The notes: generated by a model from the sequence alone, not told the origin. DNA of 24,733 nucleotides from JAHDCJ01 sp039028895 (GCA_039028895.1 JBCCHF010000068.1:1-24733); one strand, 5' to 3'; positions 9,101-15,905 are shown, numbered from the stretch's first letter. A program made the numbers and translations.

Positions 9101-9380
9101 ATTTGGTGGTATTACCGAAATGAGTATTTACGATACATCATGGATCAGGTTGAGGGAACTTACAGTTTCCTATACATTGCCGGATAACATTTTCAAGAAT
9201 TCTAACACATTCAGCAATGTTTCTCTAACCTTTACAGGAAGAAATCTATGGTTGAATACCGACTACCCAGGTATTGATCCTGAGACCAACCTGACTGGAG
9301 CATCTAATGGATTTGGCCTTGATTACTTTAATATGCCAAACGCTAAAAGTTACGTTTTTACGCTTAACGCATCTTTCTAA
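6183..9380 (+). CDS. SusC/RagA-family TonB-dependent outer-membrane transporter
   Basis: 1065-residue outer-membrane barrel of the SusC type, which pairs with a SusD lipoprotein to import a polymer, oligosaccharide or peptide using TonB energy. Residues 1-20 are a signal peptide (cleavage after AFA, before Gln21). Residues ~22-105 are a carboxypeptidase-regulatory-like beta domain (VTGTVTDSDGEPLISANVVI). LNEAVVTALG at ~102-111 is the usual SusC linker. The plug (~130-230) carries the SusC signature SNIRVRGSISVNGSNSPLFV followed by VDGVPIDN. The rest is beta-barrel ending in the terminal aromatic of TLNASF. The reading frame is intact and of normal length. Arg is mostly CGT, and Gly/Val mostly GGT/GTT, unlike neighbouring genes, which suggests high expression. 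susD follows after 68 bp. No hydrolase or regulator sits beside it, so the substrate is unknown. Confidence 0.95.
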   Translation: MKQLSLIFAMVLLVGSMAFAQRTVTGTVTDSDGEPLISANVVIKGTTTGTLTDFNGKYSIEVPDGTENPVLVVSYIGFESQELDLGASNVMNVVLLEGVTLNEAVVTALGLESNRRELGYSVQNVDPNDVLSSGETNFVDALNSKVAGVTVVSSAGSPGASSNIRVRGSISVNGSNSPLFVVDGVPIDNDERGNAVDGVDLSNRAIDINPNDIESITVLKGAAATALYGVRAASGAVIVTTKSGTSGKPKVNVSFSYGLDEVNKLPERQSAYAQGRPSGGELIWRGPNTFEGFSWGPAISTLEYDGVPTVWDPNGSLVPAGQGNGQPANIYDPYDFWVTGSSYDANISVEGGNDRVNYYISGGRRSSDGIVPNSTFQRNSLRVNTNAKIWDDFTVGLSANYVNSGGNRIQRGSNLQGVMLGLMRTTPTFDNGLGLTGNDAANNLASYQNEDGSQRSYRDGIYDNPYWTVNKNPFKDVVNRLIGHASFRYEPLDWLTINYKLGTDFYSDRRNFAQDINRGVGGNLWNAGSVDQSLGTNRDMNSDFIVTVDRQISDDFSVTASVGQNFFDSRFVEQSSSGTTLAISDFYHISNASNVTSDEEVLRKRIHAVYATVDLAYADYIFLNLTGRNDWSSSLPKENNAFQSYSASLGFTLTEALGVSQNKYVPYAKLRASYGKVGNDAPIYATTNYFNAAISDGDGFISGVEFPAFGVNAFEPSTILGNANLVPESTTTWELGAELRFHKNRAGIDVTYFNSTSKDQVIQVQLPATTGFTDIIQNAGQITSKGWEISADVNPVRIKNKFRWDIEGNFTKITNTVDSLASGIEQIALAGFTSTSSRVVVGQPYGAIFGSGFQRNENGDILIDANGWPLQDPNTGVYGDPNPDWTMGIRNTFTLFNNIRISALLDFRQGGDMWCGTCGVIDYFGTSAITGELREQSVVWPGVSAADGTPNTISVPYADPAAGVGGSYWVRYGFGGITEMSIYDTSWIRLRELTVSYTLPDNIFKNSNTFSNVSLTFTGRNLWLNTDYPGIDPETNLTGASNGFGLDYFNMPNAKSYVFTLNASF

Positions 9381-9400
9381 TCAAGGAAAAATTATTAATA

Positions 9401-9430
9401 ACAGCACCCAGGTCAGTCCTGGTTAGCTGT
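9401..9430 (+). repeat. Stem-loop in the susC-susD intergenic region
   Basis: ACAGC (9401-9405) pairs with GCTGT (9426-9430) and CCAGG (9408-9412) with CCTGG (9418-9422), with a small internal loop and a 5-nt apex. No T-run follows, so it is more likely an mRNA stability or partial-attenuation element than a full terminator. Confidence 0.5.
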
Positions 9431-9448
9431 GATCAAAAATTATAACAA

Positions 9449-10858
9449 ATGAAAAGCATATTCAAATATTGTTTAGTCGCTGTTCTCTCACTATCGGCGT
9501 TCCAGTCATGTGAGTTAGCAGAGTTAAACGTTGACCCTACAAGGCCTGCTGATGTAGCTTTGAATTTGATGATGCCGGAAGCTATTACATCTTCTGTTTT
9601 CAATCAATATTCCAATCCAGCAAGGATATCAGGTCTTGTTATACAGCAATTCAGAGGCTTTGATGCCCAGCAGGTTGCTTATTCAGACAACTACAGTATT
9701 CCAGAAATTACTTTTAATAACTACTGGAGAACCGGTCTTTACGCTGGTTCTTTAAAGACTTGCCAGAGAATTTTAGACAAGGCTATTGAAGGTGGCAACC
9801 CACACTATCAGGGTATTGCCAAGATCCTTATGGCTGATGGTTTTGGAACTGCCGCTTCATATTTCGGTGATATTCCATTCTCAGAAGCACTAAAAGGTAT
9901 TGATGACCTTAAGCCTGCTTACGATACTCAGCAAGCCGTTTACGCTGGGGTTCAAACACTCCTGGACGAAGCAATCGCATTATTAAACCAGCCTGCTTCT
10001 GCTGCTCCTCCAACAAATGATGATCTCATTTTTGGTGGTGATGCTGCAAAGTGGATTGCTACTGCAAATGCACTTAAAGCAAGGTACTACATGCATACTC
10101 AGAAAAGAGATGCAGGTGCTGCTGGAAATGCTCTGACACTCATTCAGAACAGTGCTTTCCAGTCAGCTGCTGATCAGCCTAATTTTGCATTCGGTTCTGG
10201 ACAGACTGACAATAACCCATTGGCTAAATTTGGTGTTGAACGTCCTAACACAATCGTTATTGATTCTCGTTTTGCTGATCAAATGACAGCAAACGCTGAT
10301 CCACGTCAGGTGAAGTACATGGAGTTTGATGGTGAAAACTGGCTATTCTTCAACGATTCTAACACTGATCTTATCTGGGCCGCTAACGCTTCAGTAATGC
10401 CACTTATCTCTTTTGTAGAGCTTAAGTTCCTCGAAACTGAGGCACTATACCACACTGGTGCGTCTGATTCTGATGTTCAGGATGCACTTATTGCTGCTAT
10501 TACTGCTAGTATGGAAGCAAATGGTATCGCTCAGACTGACTATCAGGCTTATGTTGACACATACGGTGATCTTGGTGGTTTAAGTTCAGCTGAGATTCAC
10601 GAGCGCATTATGGTTCAAGCATATTTTGCTTACTACGGTGTTGCTTTCCCACAGTCATTCGCTAACTTCCGTCGTACAGGCCACCCAAGCTTGACTCCTG
10701 CACCTAATGGTACCAATGGTCTTAATCCATCTGGTGGAGTTCCTCAAAGATGGCTCTACGCTGCAAGTGAGGCGCAGACAAACAGTGCAAACCTCGAAGT
10801 TGCAAGAAATAACCAAGGTGGTGCCCTTATGGATGTACCAGTTTGGGCTTTCCAGTAG
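9449..10858 (+). CDS. SusD/RagB-family outer-membrane lipoprotein
   Basis: 469-residue surface lipoprotein partner of the preceding SusC, expected to form the lid over the barrel and capture substrate. The N-terminus is a lipoprotein signal (LSLSAFQSC) with Cys21 as the lipidation site, then the typical NVDPTRPADV opening. TPR-like helical segments run through the protein, with SusD-like blocks such as ADGFGTAASYFGDIPFSEAL and the C-terminal RRTGHPSL region. It most resembles the SusD-like_2 branch seen beside SusC proteins lacking sugar-degrading neighbours; that sub-family call is from memory of the pattern. Codon use matches susC (CGT, GGT and GTT rich). It is the last gene of the operon; a strong terminator begins 26 bp after its stop. 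Substrate unknown. Confidence 0.93.
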   Translation: MKSIFKYCLVAVLSLSAFQSCELAELNVDPTRPADVALNLMMPEAITSSVFNQYSNPARISGLVIQQFRGFDAQQVAYSDNYSIPEITFNNYWRTGLYAGSLKTCQRILDKAIEGGNPHYQGIAKILMADGFGTAASYFGDIPFSEALKGIDDLKPAYDTQQAVYAGVQTLLDEAIALLNQPASAAPPTNDDLIFGGDAAKWIATANALKARYYMHTQKRDAGAAGNALTLIQNSAFQSAADQPNFAFGSGQTDNNPLAKFGVERPNTIVIDSRFADQMTANADPRQVKYMEFDGENWLFFNDSNTDLIWAANASVMPLISFVELKFLETEALYHTGASDSDVQDALIAAITASMEANGIAQTDYQAYVDTYGDLGGLSSAEIHERIMVQAYFAYYGVAFPQSFANFRRTGHPSLTPAPNGTNGLNPSGGVPQRWLYAASEAQTNSANLEVARNNQGGALMDVPVWAFQ

Positions 10859-10883
10859 CATTGCTAAACTTAGTTTGATATTG

Positions 10884-10920
10884 AAAGGCAGCTCATTACG
10901 AGCTGCCTTTTTTGTTTTTA
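10884..10920 (+). terminator. Intrinsic terminator of susCD
   Basis: Perfect 11-bp stem AAAGGCAGCTC (10884-10894) / GAGCTGCCTTT (10900-10910) with loop attac, followed by TTTGTTTTTA. GC-rich core plus T-run, immediately downstream of susD. Confidence 0.92.
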
Positions 10921-10974
10921 CTTTCCCCAAAATGCCAATTGTCTAAAATAGAACTATGTTAACGAAGGAGCTAA

Positions 10975-10992
10975 CAGGAAAGAATTTTCCTG
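10975..10992. repeat. Small inverted repeat between susD and the TonB-CTD gene
   Basis: CAGGAAA (10975-10981) and TTTCCTG (10986-10992), 7-bp arms with a 4-nt loop, 31 bp beyond the end of the minus-strand TonB-domain gene. There is no T-run on either strand, so a terminator function is weakly supported. Confidence 0.35.
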
Positions 10993-11022
10993 AATAAAAT
11001 GTCAATATGTTTTTATGGAAAT

Positions 11023-11451
11023 TTAATACTCGATGGTAATCGAATAACTGTTGCCACCTTCTTTTTTAGGTTTTTCTTTTGGCTTTTCAGTGGGTGTGTA
11101 TTCAACGGCAATCTGGGGTTTGCTCTTCTTTGGTAACTTGAAATAGATATTTATATCCTTGTGGAATTTTACTTTCACACCTCTAGGCTTCTCAGTTTCA
11201 AACCGTAATAATTTCACCAGTCTGACCGCCTCTTCATCACAACCATGCCCTAGTTTACTTATGACTTTTGCTTCTATGACTCTACCCAGATGGTTTATCG
11301 TGTATTTGACCCTTACCGTACCCTCAATCCTGTTTTCAGCAGCTTCCTTTGGGTATTTCATATTATTCCTGATGAAATCCTTCATCGCTTTATTGCCCCC
11401 CGGATAAACAGGTTTTTTAATAAAATTCTTTTCTTTTTTCTCTTTTGGCAT
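11023..11451 (-). CDS. Anchorless TonB C-terminal-domain protein
   Basis: 142-residue protein whose residues ~13-105 form a TonB C-terminal domain: PVYPGGNKAMKDFIRNNMKYP, GTVRVKYTINHLGRVIEAKV, a GCDEEAVRLVK helix and a final KDINIYFKLP strand. In TonB this domain grips the TonB box of outer-membrane receptors. Here there is no signal peptide and no N-terminal membrane helix, and an in-frame TAA lies five codons upstream of the ATG, so no anchor has been missed. A Lys/Pro-rich tail (~106-142, PTEKPKEKPKK) follows the domain; in TonB such a linker precedes it. As read, the protein would stay in the cytosol, so it may have a non-TonB role or need another export route. It converges on the SusCD operon, but partnership with SusC is only inference. 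Confidence 0.85.
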   Translation of the reverse strand: MPKEKKEKNFIKKPVYPGGNKAMKDFIRNNMKYPKEAAENRIEGTVRVKYTINHLGRVIEAKVISKLGHGCDEEAVRLVKLLRFETEKPRGVKVKFHKDINIYFKLPKKSKPQIAVEYTPTEKPKEKPKKEGGNSYSITIEY

Positions 11452-11604
11452 TAAAGTCAGATTTTAGGGAACTTTTTTCTCAGGGATTACCTTTACTAAG
11501 CATTATTTGCAATTTCGATTTAGCAAGTTAACAAAATTCCAGTTTGATGATCAGCTAACATCCCCCGGGCACACACTTCAGTTTTAATTCCCGGATACCC
11601 GTTC

Positions 11605-11667
11605 GTGGTAGTGAAAATTTCTCTAATCCCGCATTTCCAGGTTGGAATGATGCGGTTTTGGACCTAA
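11605..11667 (+). CDS. Possible 20-codon leader ORF before the ABC exporter
   Basis: GTG 11605 to TAA 11665-11667 reads MVVKISLIPHFQVGMMRFWT. Its 3' half runs through hairpin 1 (11629-11655) and its stop codon falls in the loop of hairpin 2 (11652-11672), the geometry of a leader-peptide attenuator. Internal ATGs at 11647 and 11650 could give a shorter peptide. No ribosome-binding site is evident and there is no amino-acid run, so translation is unproven. Confidence 0.25.
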   Translation: MVVKISLIPHFQVGMMRFWT

Positions 11668-11678
11668 CCCGCTTTTTT
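11629..11678 (+). promoter_or_regulatory. Candidate transcription attenuator upstream of the ABC exporter operon
   Basis: Hairpin 1: 11629-11639 pairs with 11643-11655 (11 bp with a 2-nt bulge, 3-nt loop). Hairpin 2: GCGGTT (11652-11657) pairs with AACCCGC (11666-11672) with one bulged C, followed by six T at 11673-11678. Both need 11652-11655, so they are mutually exclusive, as antiterminator and terminator. They lie 64-113 bp before the exporter ATG. Hairpin 2 is short, so termination would be partial at best. Confidence 0.4.
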
Positions 11679-11741
11679 CAATAATTATTGTAGAATCCTC
11701 AAATCGACTTGTAAAAGGTCGATATAAAGCAATAAACTGGC

Positions 11742-13577
11742 ATGGAGAATATTTACAAACTTTTTGGTGTCTTAGAAAAATGGAAGAATTTCTATATCCT
11801 TGCAGGTGTCCTATTAGCCCTGTCTTCACTCATAAGGATGTTGGAACCCAAAATCCTCCAGATCGCTATTGATGGGGTAGTCGTATTTGCAAGGGAAGGA
11901 ACACCAGGTGTGGCTTCTGAAAACGATTTTATCGCGCAAACTTTCTACAGTTTCCTTCCTGAAATACGAATGGATAACCTGATTCGTGTGCTTTTCCTCA
12001 TTGGCATTATGTTTCTGATCGTTGCTGCCATGCAAGCCCTAACACGATTTATGGCATCAGCCATTTCGGCAGCCAGTACCGAAAAGTCAATTAAGCAACT
12101 TCGCGATCGCCTTTTTGCACATATCCAGGCCTTACCCCTGGCACATTTTAGCAAAGTCCCTTCAGGTGAACTCATACAGCGATGTACTGGTGATGTAGAT
12201 ACGGTAAGGCGGTTTATTGGAACCCAAGTAATTGAACTGATCAGGCTTTTGTCCGTGTTTGTCGGTGCTTTTGTAATGATGTTTATGGTGCATAAAGTAT
12301 ATGCCATTATTGCCATCGCACTTGTTCCTTTAATACTGATTACCGCATACCTCTTTTTTAAAAGAGAAGGCAAAGTTTGGCAGGAGCATGAAGAAGAACA
12401 AGATAAACTAACGGCAATTATCCAGGAAAACCTTTCAGGAATAAGAGTAGTACAGGCTTTCGCCAAGGAAGATTTCGAAATTGACAAATTCGTTAAACAG
12501 AATAAGCGAAAACTAAAAATTGGCCTGCAACACGTTTACCTGCATATGAATTTCTGGACATTTTCAGATTTCCTGGTAAATGGCCAGGTAGCCCTATCCC
12601 TTTTGGCAGGTGGTTATTTTACCTTGAATAATGCTATTTCAGTAGGGGAGTTTGCCAGCTTCTTTACTTATTCCATAATGGTGACCTGGCCTATGCGCGG
12701 GGTAGGACGTATTGTGTCTCAAATGGGTATGGCAGCAGTCGCTATGGAACGTATTTCGCAAATCCTGGATGCTGAGCAAGAAGATTATGAAGGCAATCGG
12801 GTTAAGCTGAAACTGGATGGTGACATCGAATTCAAAAATGTCTATTTCAAGTATCCAAAATCAGACACATATGCGCTTAAAGGAGTTAGTTTCGAAGTAA
12901 ATGCTGGCCATAAGGTAGCTTTGTTGGGCCCTGCCGGATCAGGAAAGAGTACGATCATCGCTTTACTCGGCCGCTATTATGAACCAGAATCTGGTGAGAT
13001 TATACTTGATGGTCAACCCCTGAAAAATTATCATAAATCTGACCTTAGAAGACGGTTCGGCGTAGTGCATCAAAAACCATTTCTTTTCTCGACTACGATC
13101 AGGGAGAACATAGCCTACATGAAAATTGATGCCTCTGATGAGGAAATTTGTGAAGTGGCAAATGCTGCTTCAGTTGATAGTTTTATCGAGAAACTCAATA
13201 ATGGTTACGAAACCATGGTTGGCGAAAAAGGGGTAACCCTTTCAGGAGGACAAAAACAACGGGTTGCCCTTGCTCGCACCTTGATGGGAGACCCAGATAT
13301 TCTCGTTCTTGATGATGCTACTTCTGCAGTTGATACCGAAACTGAATTTGCCATTCAAAAGGCGCTGCATACAGTGATGCATGGTAAAACGACTTTCATA
13401 ATTGCACATAGACTGACCTCAATCCAGGAAGCGGATGAGATTATAGTCATGGAACAGGGCAAGATCATCGAAAAAGGCACACATGATGCTTTATTAAAAC
13501 AAAAAGGATTTTACAAAAAAGTCTATGATCTCCAGGTCTCGATTGAGGCCGATATCGAAAAGGAGATCCTGAATTAA
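11742..13577 (+). CDS. ABC exporter half-transporter 1 (Asp in Walker B catalytic position)
   Basis: 611-residue fused membrane-ATPase half-transporter of the type IV exporter (MsbA/BmrCD-like) group, inner membrane. The N-terminal ~320 residues hold six predicted helices, starting with FYILAGVLLALSSLI. The ATPase domain has Walker A GPAGSGKST (396-404, Lys402), a canonical signature LSGGQ (500-504), Walker B ILVLDD with Asp525 where the catalytic Glu normally sits, and switch His556 (IIAHRL). Asp at that position marks the degenerate half of heterodimeric exporters. The partner gene starts 11 bp after the stop codon, supporting a heterodimer. The exported substrate (drug, lipid or peptide) cannot be told. 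ATG 11742 is chosen because the cytosolic lead-in and first helix follow at normal length; a possible attenuator lies upstream. Confidence 0.93.
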   Translation: MENIYKLFGVLEKWKNFYILAGVLLALSSLIRMLEPKILQIAIDGVVVFAREGTPGVASENDFIAQTFYSFLPEIRMDNLIRVLFLIGIMFLIVAAMQALTRFMASAISAASTEKSIKQLRDRLFAHIQALPLAHFSKVPSGELIQRCTGDVDTVRRFIGTQVIELIRLLSVFVGAFVMMFMVHKVYAIIAIALVPLILITAYLFFKREGKVWQEHEEEQDKLTAIIQENLSGIRVVQAFAKEDFEIDKFVKQNKRKLKIGLQHVYLHMNFWTFSDFLVNGQVALSLLAGGYFTLNNAISVGEFASFFTYSIMVTWPMRGVGRIVSQMGMAAVAMERISQILDAEQEDYEGNRVKLKLDGDIEFKNVYFKYPKSDTYALKGVSFEVNAGHKVALLGPAGSGKSTIIALLGRYYEPESGEIILDGQPLKNYHKSDLRRRFGVVHQKPFLFSTTIRENIAYMKIDASDEEICEVANAASVDSFIEKLNNGYETMVGEKGVTLSGGQKQRVALARTLMGDPDILVLDDATSAVDTETEFAIQKALHTVMHGKTTFIIAHRLTSIQEADEIIVMEQGKIIEKGTHDALLKQKGFYKKVYDLQVSIEADIEKEILN

Positions 13578-13588
13578 AATACACACTC

Positions 13589-15421
13589 ATGGCACAATTT
13601 GAAGATAGATCGTTCGATAAAAAGGGGGCACTTTGGCCCTTCTTAAAACGGATATTCAGATACAGCTTCAGGTATAAAAAATGGATGATCTGGTTTTGTA
13701 TCTGGGTTTGTATTGTGGCTATTGCAGATGCCGCATTCCCGCTCGTCCTGCTAGGAATGCTTGACAATGTAGTCACTCCACAGTTGGAAGCTTTGAAAGC
13801 CGCAATGGATGCCGGAATACCCTTCGAAATGGATTTTTCAGGGGTCTGGCTCTACGCTGGTTTATTTTTGCTCATAGGAATCATCCAGATTATTGGTATC
13901 TACTTTTTTATCAAATTAACAGGAAAAGTCCAGGAGTATGTAATGTATGATTTGAGAGAAGAGATGTTTAGAAAGCTTCAGAAACTCTCCTTCTCATTTT
14001 ATGACAGATCCGCCTCTGGATGGTTGCTGACCAGGTTAACTTCAGATACAGATCGGGTTTGTGAAGTGATTTCATGGGGATTACTCGATGCATTTTGGGG
14101 AATTACCATGATCTTTTTCTGCCTGGGCTCCATGTTTATTTTTAACTGGAAACTGGGACTTGTTGTGCTTATCGCAATACCCGTGATGCTGGTGGCTTCG
14201 GTGAAGATTAGAATGCTGGTATTAAAGTATTCACGTGAAGCCAGAAAACTCAATAGTGAGCTCACTGCATCATTCAATGAGCATATCAATGGCGTTGAAG
14301 TAAATAAGAGTACCACCCAGGAATATCGTGTAAGTCTCTTGTTCAGAGGATTGAGCGGGAGAATGCGTCTTTCATCATACCGTGCAGCTTTTTACACTGC
14401 AATGTATGTTCCAGTAGTACTTTTAATCGGCTCTGTTGCAGCAGCGGCTGTTATCTTCTGGGGTGGAAGTATGGCAATTGCTGTCTCTACCGGGATTACA
14501 ATCGGTGTTTTGGCAGCGTCATTCGAATATGCCATGAAGATATTTTTCCCGATCGTTGATATTTCCATGTTTTACGCTCTTGCTCAAGGTAGCCTGTCAG
14601 CCGGAGAACGGATATTTTCATTGCTCGATGAAGACATAGATGTGAAAAATAAGGAAGAAGCGACGCACATAGGAGCCATAGAAGGACAGATCGAATTTCA
14701 AAATGTCGATTTCCATTATGTTGAAGGGCATCCGGTATTGAAAGATTTCAATCTTAATATTAAAAAAGGGCAATCCATCGCATTGGTAGGAGCAACAGGA
14801 GAAGGAAAATCGACAATCATCAATCTTGTCTGCAGATTTTATGAACCAACTGGCGGACTGGTTTTAATTGACGGGAAAGATTATATGGATCATACCTTGC
14901 AAAGCCTCAGAAGTCAACTGGGTATTGTTTTGCAGACACCGCATCTCTTTTCAGGCACCATTAAAGAAAATATTGTTTATGGCAGAAGCGATGCAACAGA
15001 AAAAGAAGTTGAAGCAGCGTTAAGATTGGTTAGCGGGGAAGATTTTCTTGCAAGACTGGATGAGGAAGTAGGAGAGGGCGGAGATCAGCTCTCAATGGGA
15101 GAAAAGCAGTTAATCTCATTTGCACGGGCCATATTGGCTGACCCCAAAATTTTCATTATGGATGAGGCTACTTCTTCTATCGATACCCTTACAGAAGCCA
15201 AGATACAGGAAGGTATTGGGAAAATGCTGGAAGGCAGGACTTCGATCATTATCGCTCATCGTTTGAGTACCATAAAAAACTGTGATAGAATCCTTGTGAT
15301 TAGTAAAGGAGCTATCCTCGAAGATGGTTCTCACAAAACGTTGATGAAGCAGAAGGGTAAGTATTATCAGCTGTACACCAGGCAGTTAAGAAAAGAACGA
15401 TTAGCAGACTTGGTAGGCTGA
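13589..15421 (+). CDS. ABC exporter half-transporter 2 (catalytic Glu, degenerate signature)
   Basis: 610-residue partner of the preceding exporter half. Six membrane helices (first at ~33-55, WMIWFCIWVCIVAIADAAF) precede an ATPase domain with Walker A GATGEGKST (401-409, Lys407), a non-canonical signature LSMGE (501-505) replacing LSGGQ, Walker B IFIMDE with catalytic Glu526, and switch His557. Taken with half 1, one composite ATP site is fully canonical (this Walker A/B plus the LSGGQ of half 1), and the other is degenerate (Asp525 of half 1 plus LSMGE here). This is the established asymmetry of TM287/288- and BmrCD-type heterodimers. The 11-bp spacing indicates one operon, and a terminator-like stem follows the stop. 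The substrate is unknown. Confidence 0.93.
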   Translation: MAQFEDRSFDKKGALWPFLKRIFRYSFRYKKWMIWFCIWVCIVAIADAAFPLVLLGMLDNVVTPQLEALKAAMDAGIPFEMDFSGVWLYAGLFLLIGIIQIIGIYFFIKLTGKVQEYVMYDLREEMFRKLQKLSFSFYDRSASGWLLTRLTSDTDRVCEVISWGLLDAFWGITMIFFCLGSMFIFNWKLGLVVLIAIPVMLVASVKIRMLVLKYSREARKLNSELTASFNEHINGVEVNKSTTQEYRVSLLFRGLSGRMRLSSYRAAFYTAMYVPVVLLIGSVAAAAVIFWGGSMAIAVSTGITIGVLAASFEYAMKIFFPIVDISMFYALAQGSLSAGERIFSLLDEDIDVKNKEEATHIGAIEGQIEFQNVDFHYVEGHPVLKDFNLNIKKGQSIALVGATGEGKSTIINLVCRFYEPTGGLVLIDGKDYMDHTLQSLRSQLGIVLQTPHLFSGTIKENIVYGRSDATEKEVEAALRLVSGEDFLARLDEEVGEGGDQLSMGEKQLISFARAILADPKIFIMDEATSSIDTLTEAKIQEGIGKMLEGRTSIIIAHRLSTIKNCDRILVISKGAILEDGSHKTLMKQKGKYYQLYTRQLRKERLADLVG

Positions 15422-15442
15422 CAGCTTAGGTTTATTACAAGT

Positions 15443-15497
15443 TTCAAGCCAGTCATTTAAGTTTTTCATCATTTTTTTTTGACTGGCTTGAATTTTT
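15443..15497 (+). terminator. Long-stem terminator of the ABC operon
   Basis: Perfect 13-bp arms TTCAAGCCAGTCA (15443-15455) and TGACTGGCTTGAA (15480-15492) with a 24-nt AT-rich loop, followed by TTTTT. It starts 22 bp after the ABC stop and ends before the arsR promoter. The loop is long for a classical terminator. Confidence 0.65.
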
Positions 15498-15502
15498 GAA
15501 AC

Positions 15503-15526
15503 ATTAATCGTAATATTGCGATGAAT
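15503..15526. promoter_or_regulatory. arsR operator (ArsR-type palindrome)
   Basis: The core ATCGTAATATTGCGAT (15507-15522) is palindromic apart from one pair, and symmetry extends to 15503-15526 with two mismatched pairs in all. It overlaps TAATATTG (15511-15518), a near-match to the -7 consensus lying 20 bp after a TTG (15488-15490), so occupancy would block the promoter. The arsR ATG is 9 bp downstream. Near-copy at 15890-15905. Confidence 0.75.
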
Positions 15527-15535
15527 TAATTTTTT

Positions 15536-15856
15536 ATGGGAAAGACAAAAGAAAACGTATTTACTGCTGCACAAAATCGTATGGCAAACCTGGCAAAAGC
15601 GCTTGGGCACCCTGCGCGCATTGCAATCCTTCAACATTTGATCAACAAGGAGCGGTGTGTCTGTGGTGATATTGTCGAAGAAATTCCGCTTTCTCAATCC
15701 ACCATCTCACAACACCTGAAGGCATTAAAAGAAGCTGGAGTTATACATGGCGATATCGAAGGTGTAACCGTTTGTTATTGTATCAACCCAAAGGTTTGGG
15801 GAGAACTAAAAACAATACTTAATAATTTCCTCAGCAGCTATAAAAACTGCTGTTAA
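15536..15856 (+). CDS. arsR: ArsR/SmtB-family metalloregulator
   Basis: 106-residue winged-helix repressor of the ArsR family. The helix-turn-helix LSQSTISQHLKALKEAGVI lies at ~52-70, preceded by ALGHPARIAILQHLI. A CxC pair, Cys41 and Cys43 in ERCVCGD, sits on the helix where E. coli ArsR holds its As(III)-binding CVCDLC motif. More cysteines occur in VCYC (~80) and in the final Cys105-Cys106. This makes arsenite or antimonite sensing likely but not proven; the third E. coli-type ligand is absent from the loop, so the C-terminal cysteines may serve. A palindromic operator overlaps its promoter, and a near-identical one precedes the next gene, so it probably represses both itself and the DUF6428-GNAT pair. 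ATG 15536 gives the normal family length. Confidence 0.92.
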   Translation: MGKTKENVFTAAQNRMANLAKALGHPARIAILQHLINKERCVCGDIVEEIPLSQSTISQHLKALKEAGVIHGDIEGVTVCYCINPKVWGELKTILNNFLSSYKNCC

Positions 15857-15889
15857 ATTTCAATAATTGATATTTTTTTGATCAAATTC

Positions 15890-15905
15890 ATCGTAAAATT
15901 ACGAT
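15890..15905. promoter_or_regulatory. Second ArsR operator, before the DUF6428 gene
   Basis: ATCGTAAAATTACGAT has perfect 7-bp arms around a 2-bp centre and differs from the arsR core ATCGTAATATTGCGAT at two positions. It ends 15 bp before the DUF6428 ATG. Two copies 383 bp apart strongly suggest one regulator controls both genes. Confidence 0.75.

Noticed and set aside
11561..11570. CCCGGG palindrome in the ABC leader
   Set aside because: Six-base palindromes are expected by chance and no partner structure is seen.
11945..12487. 180-codon minus-strand open frame inside ABC half 1
   Set aside because: Shadow of the exporter coding frame; Ser/Cys/Ile-rich with no recognisable domain.
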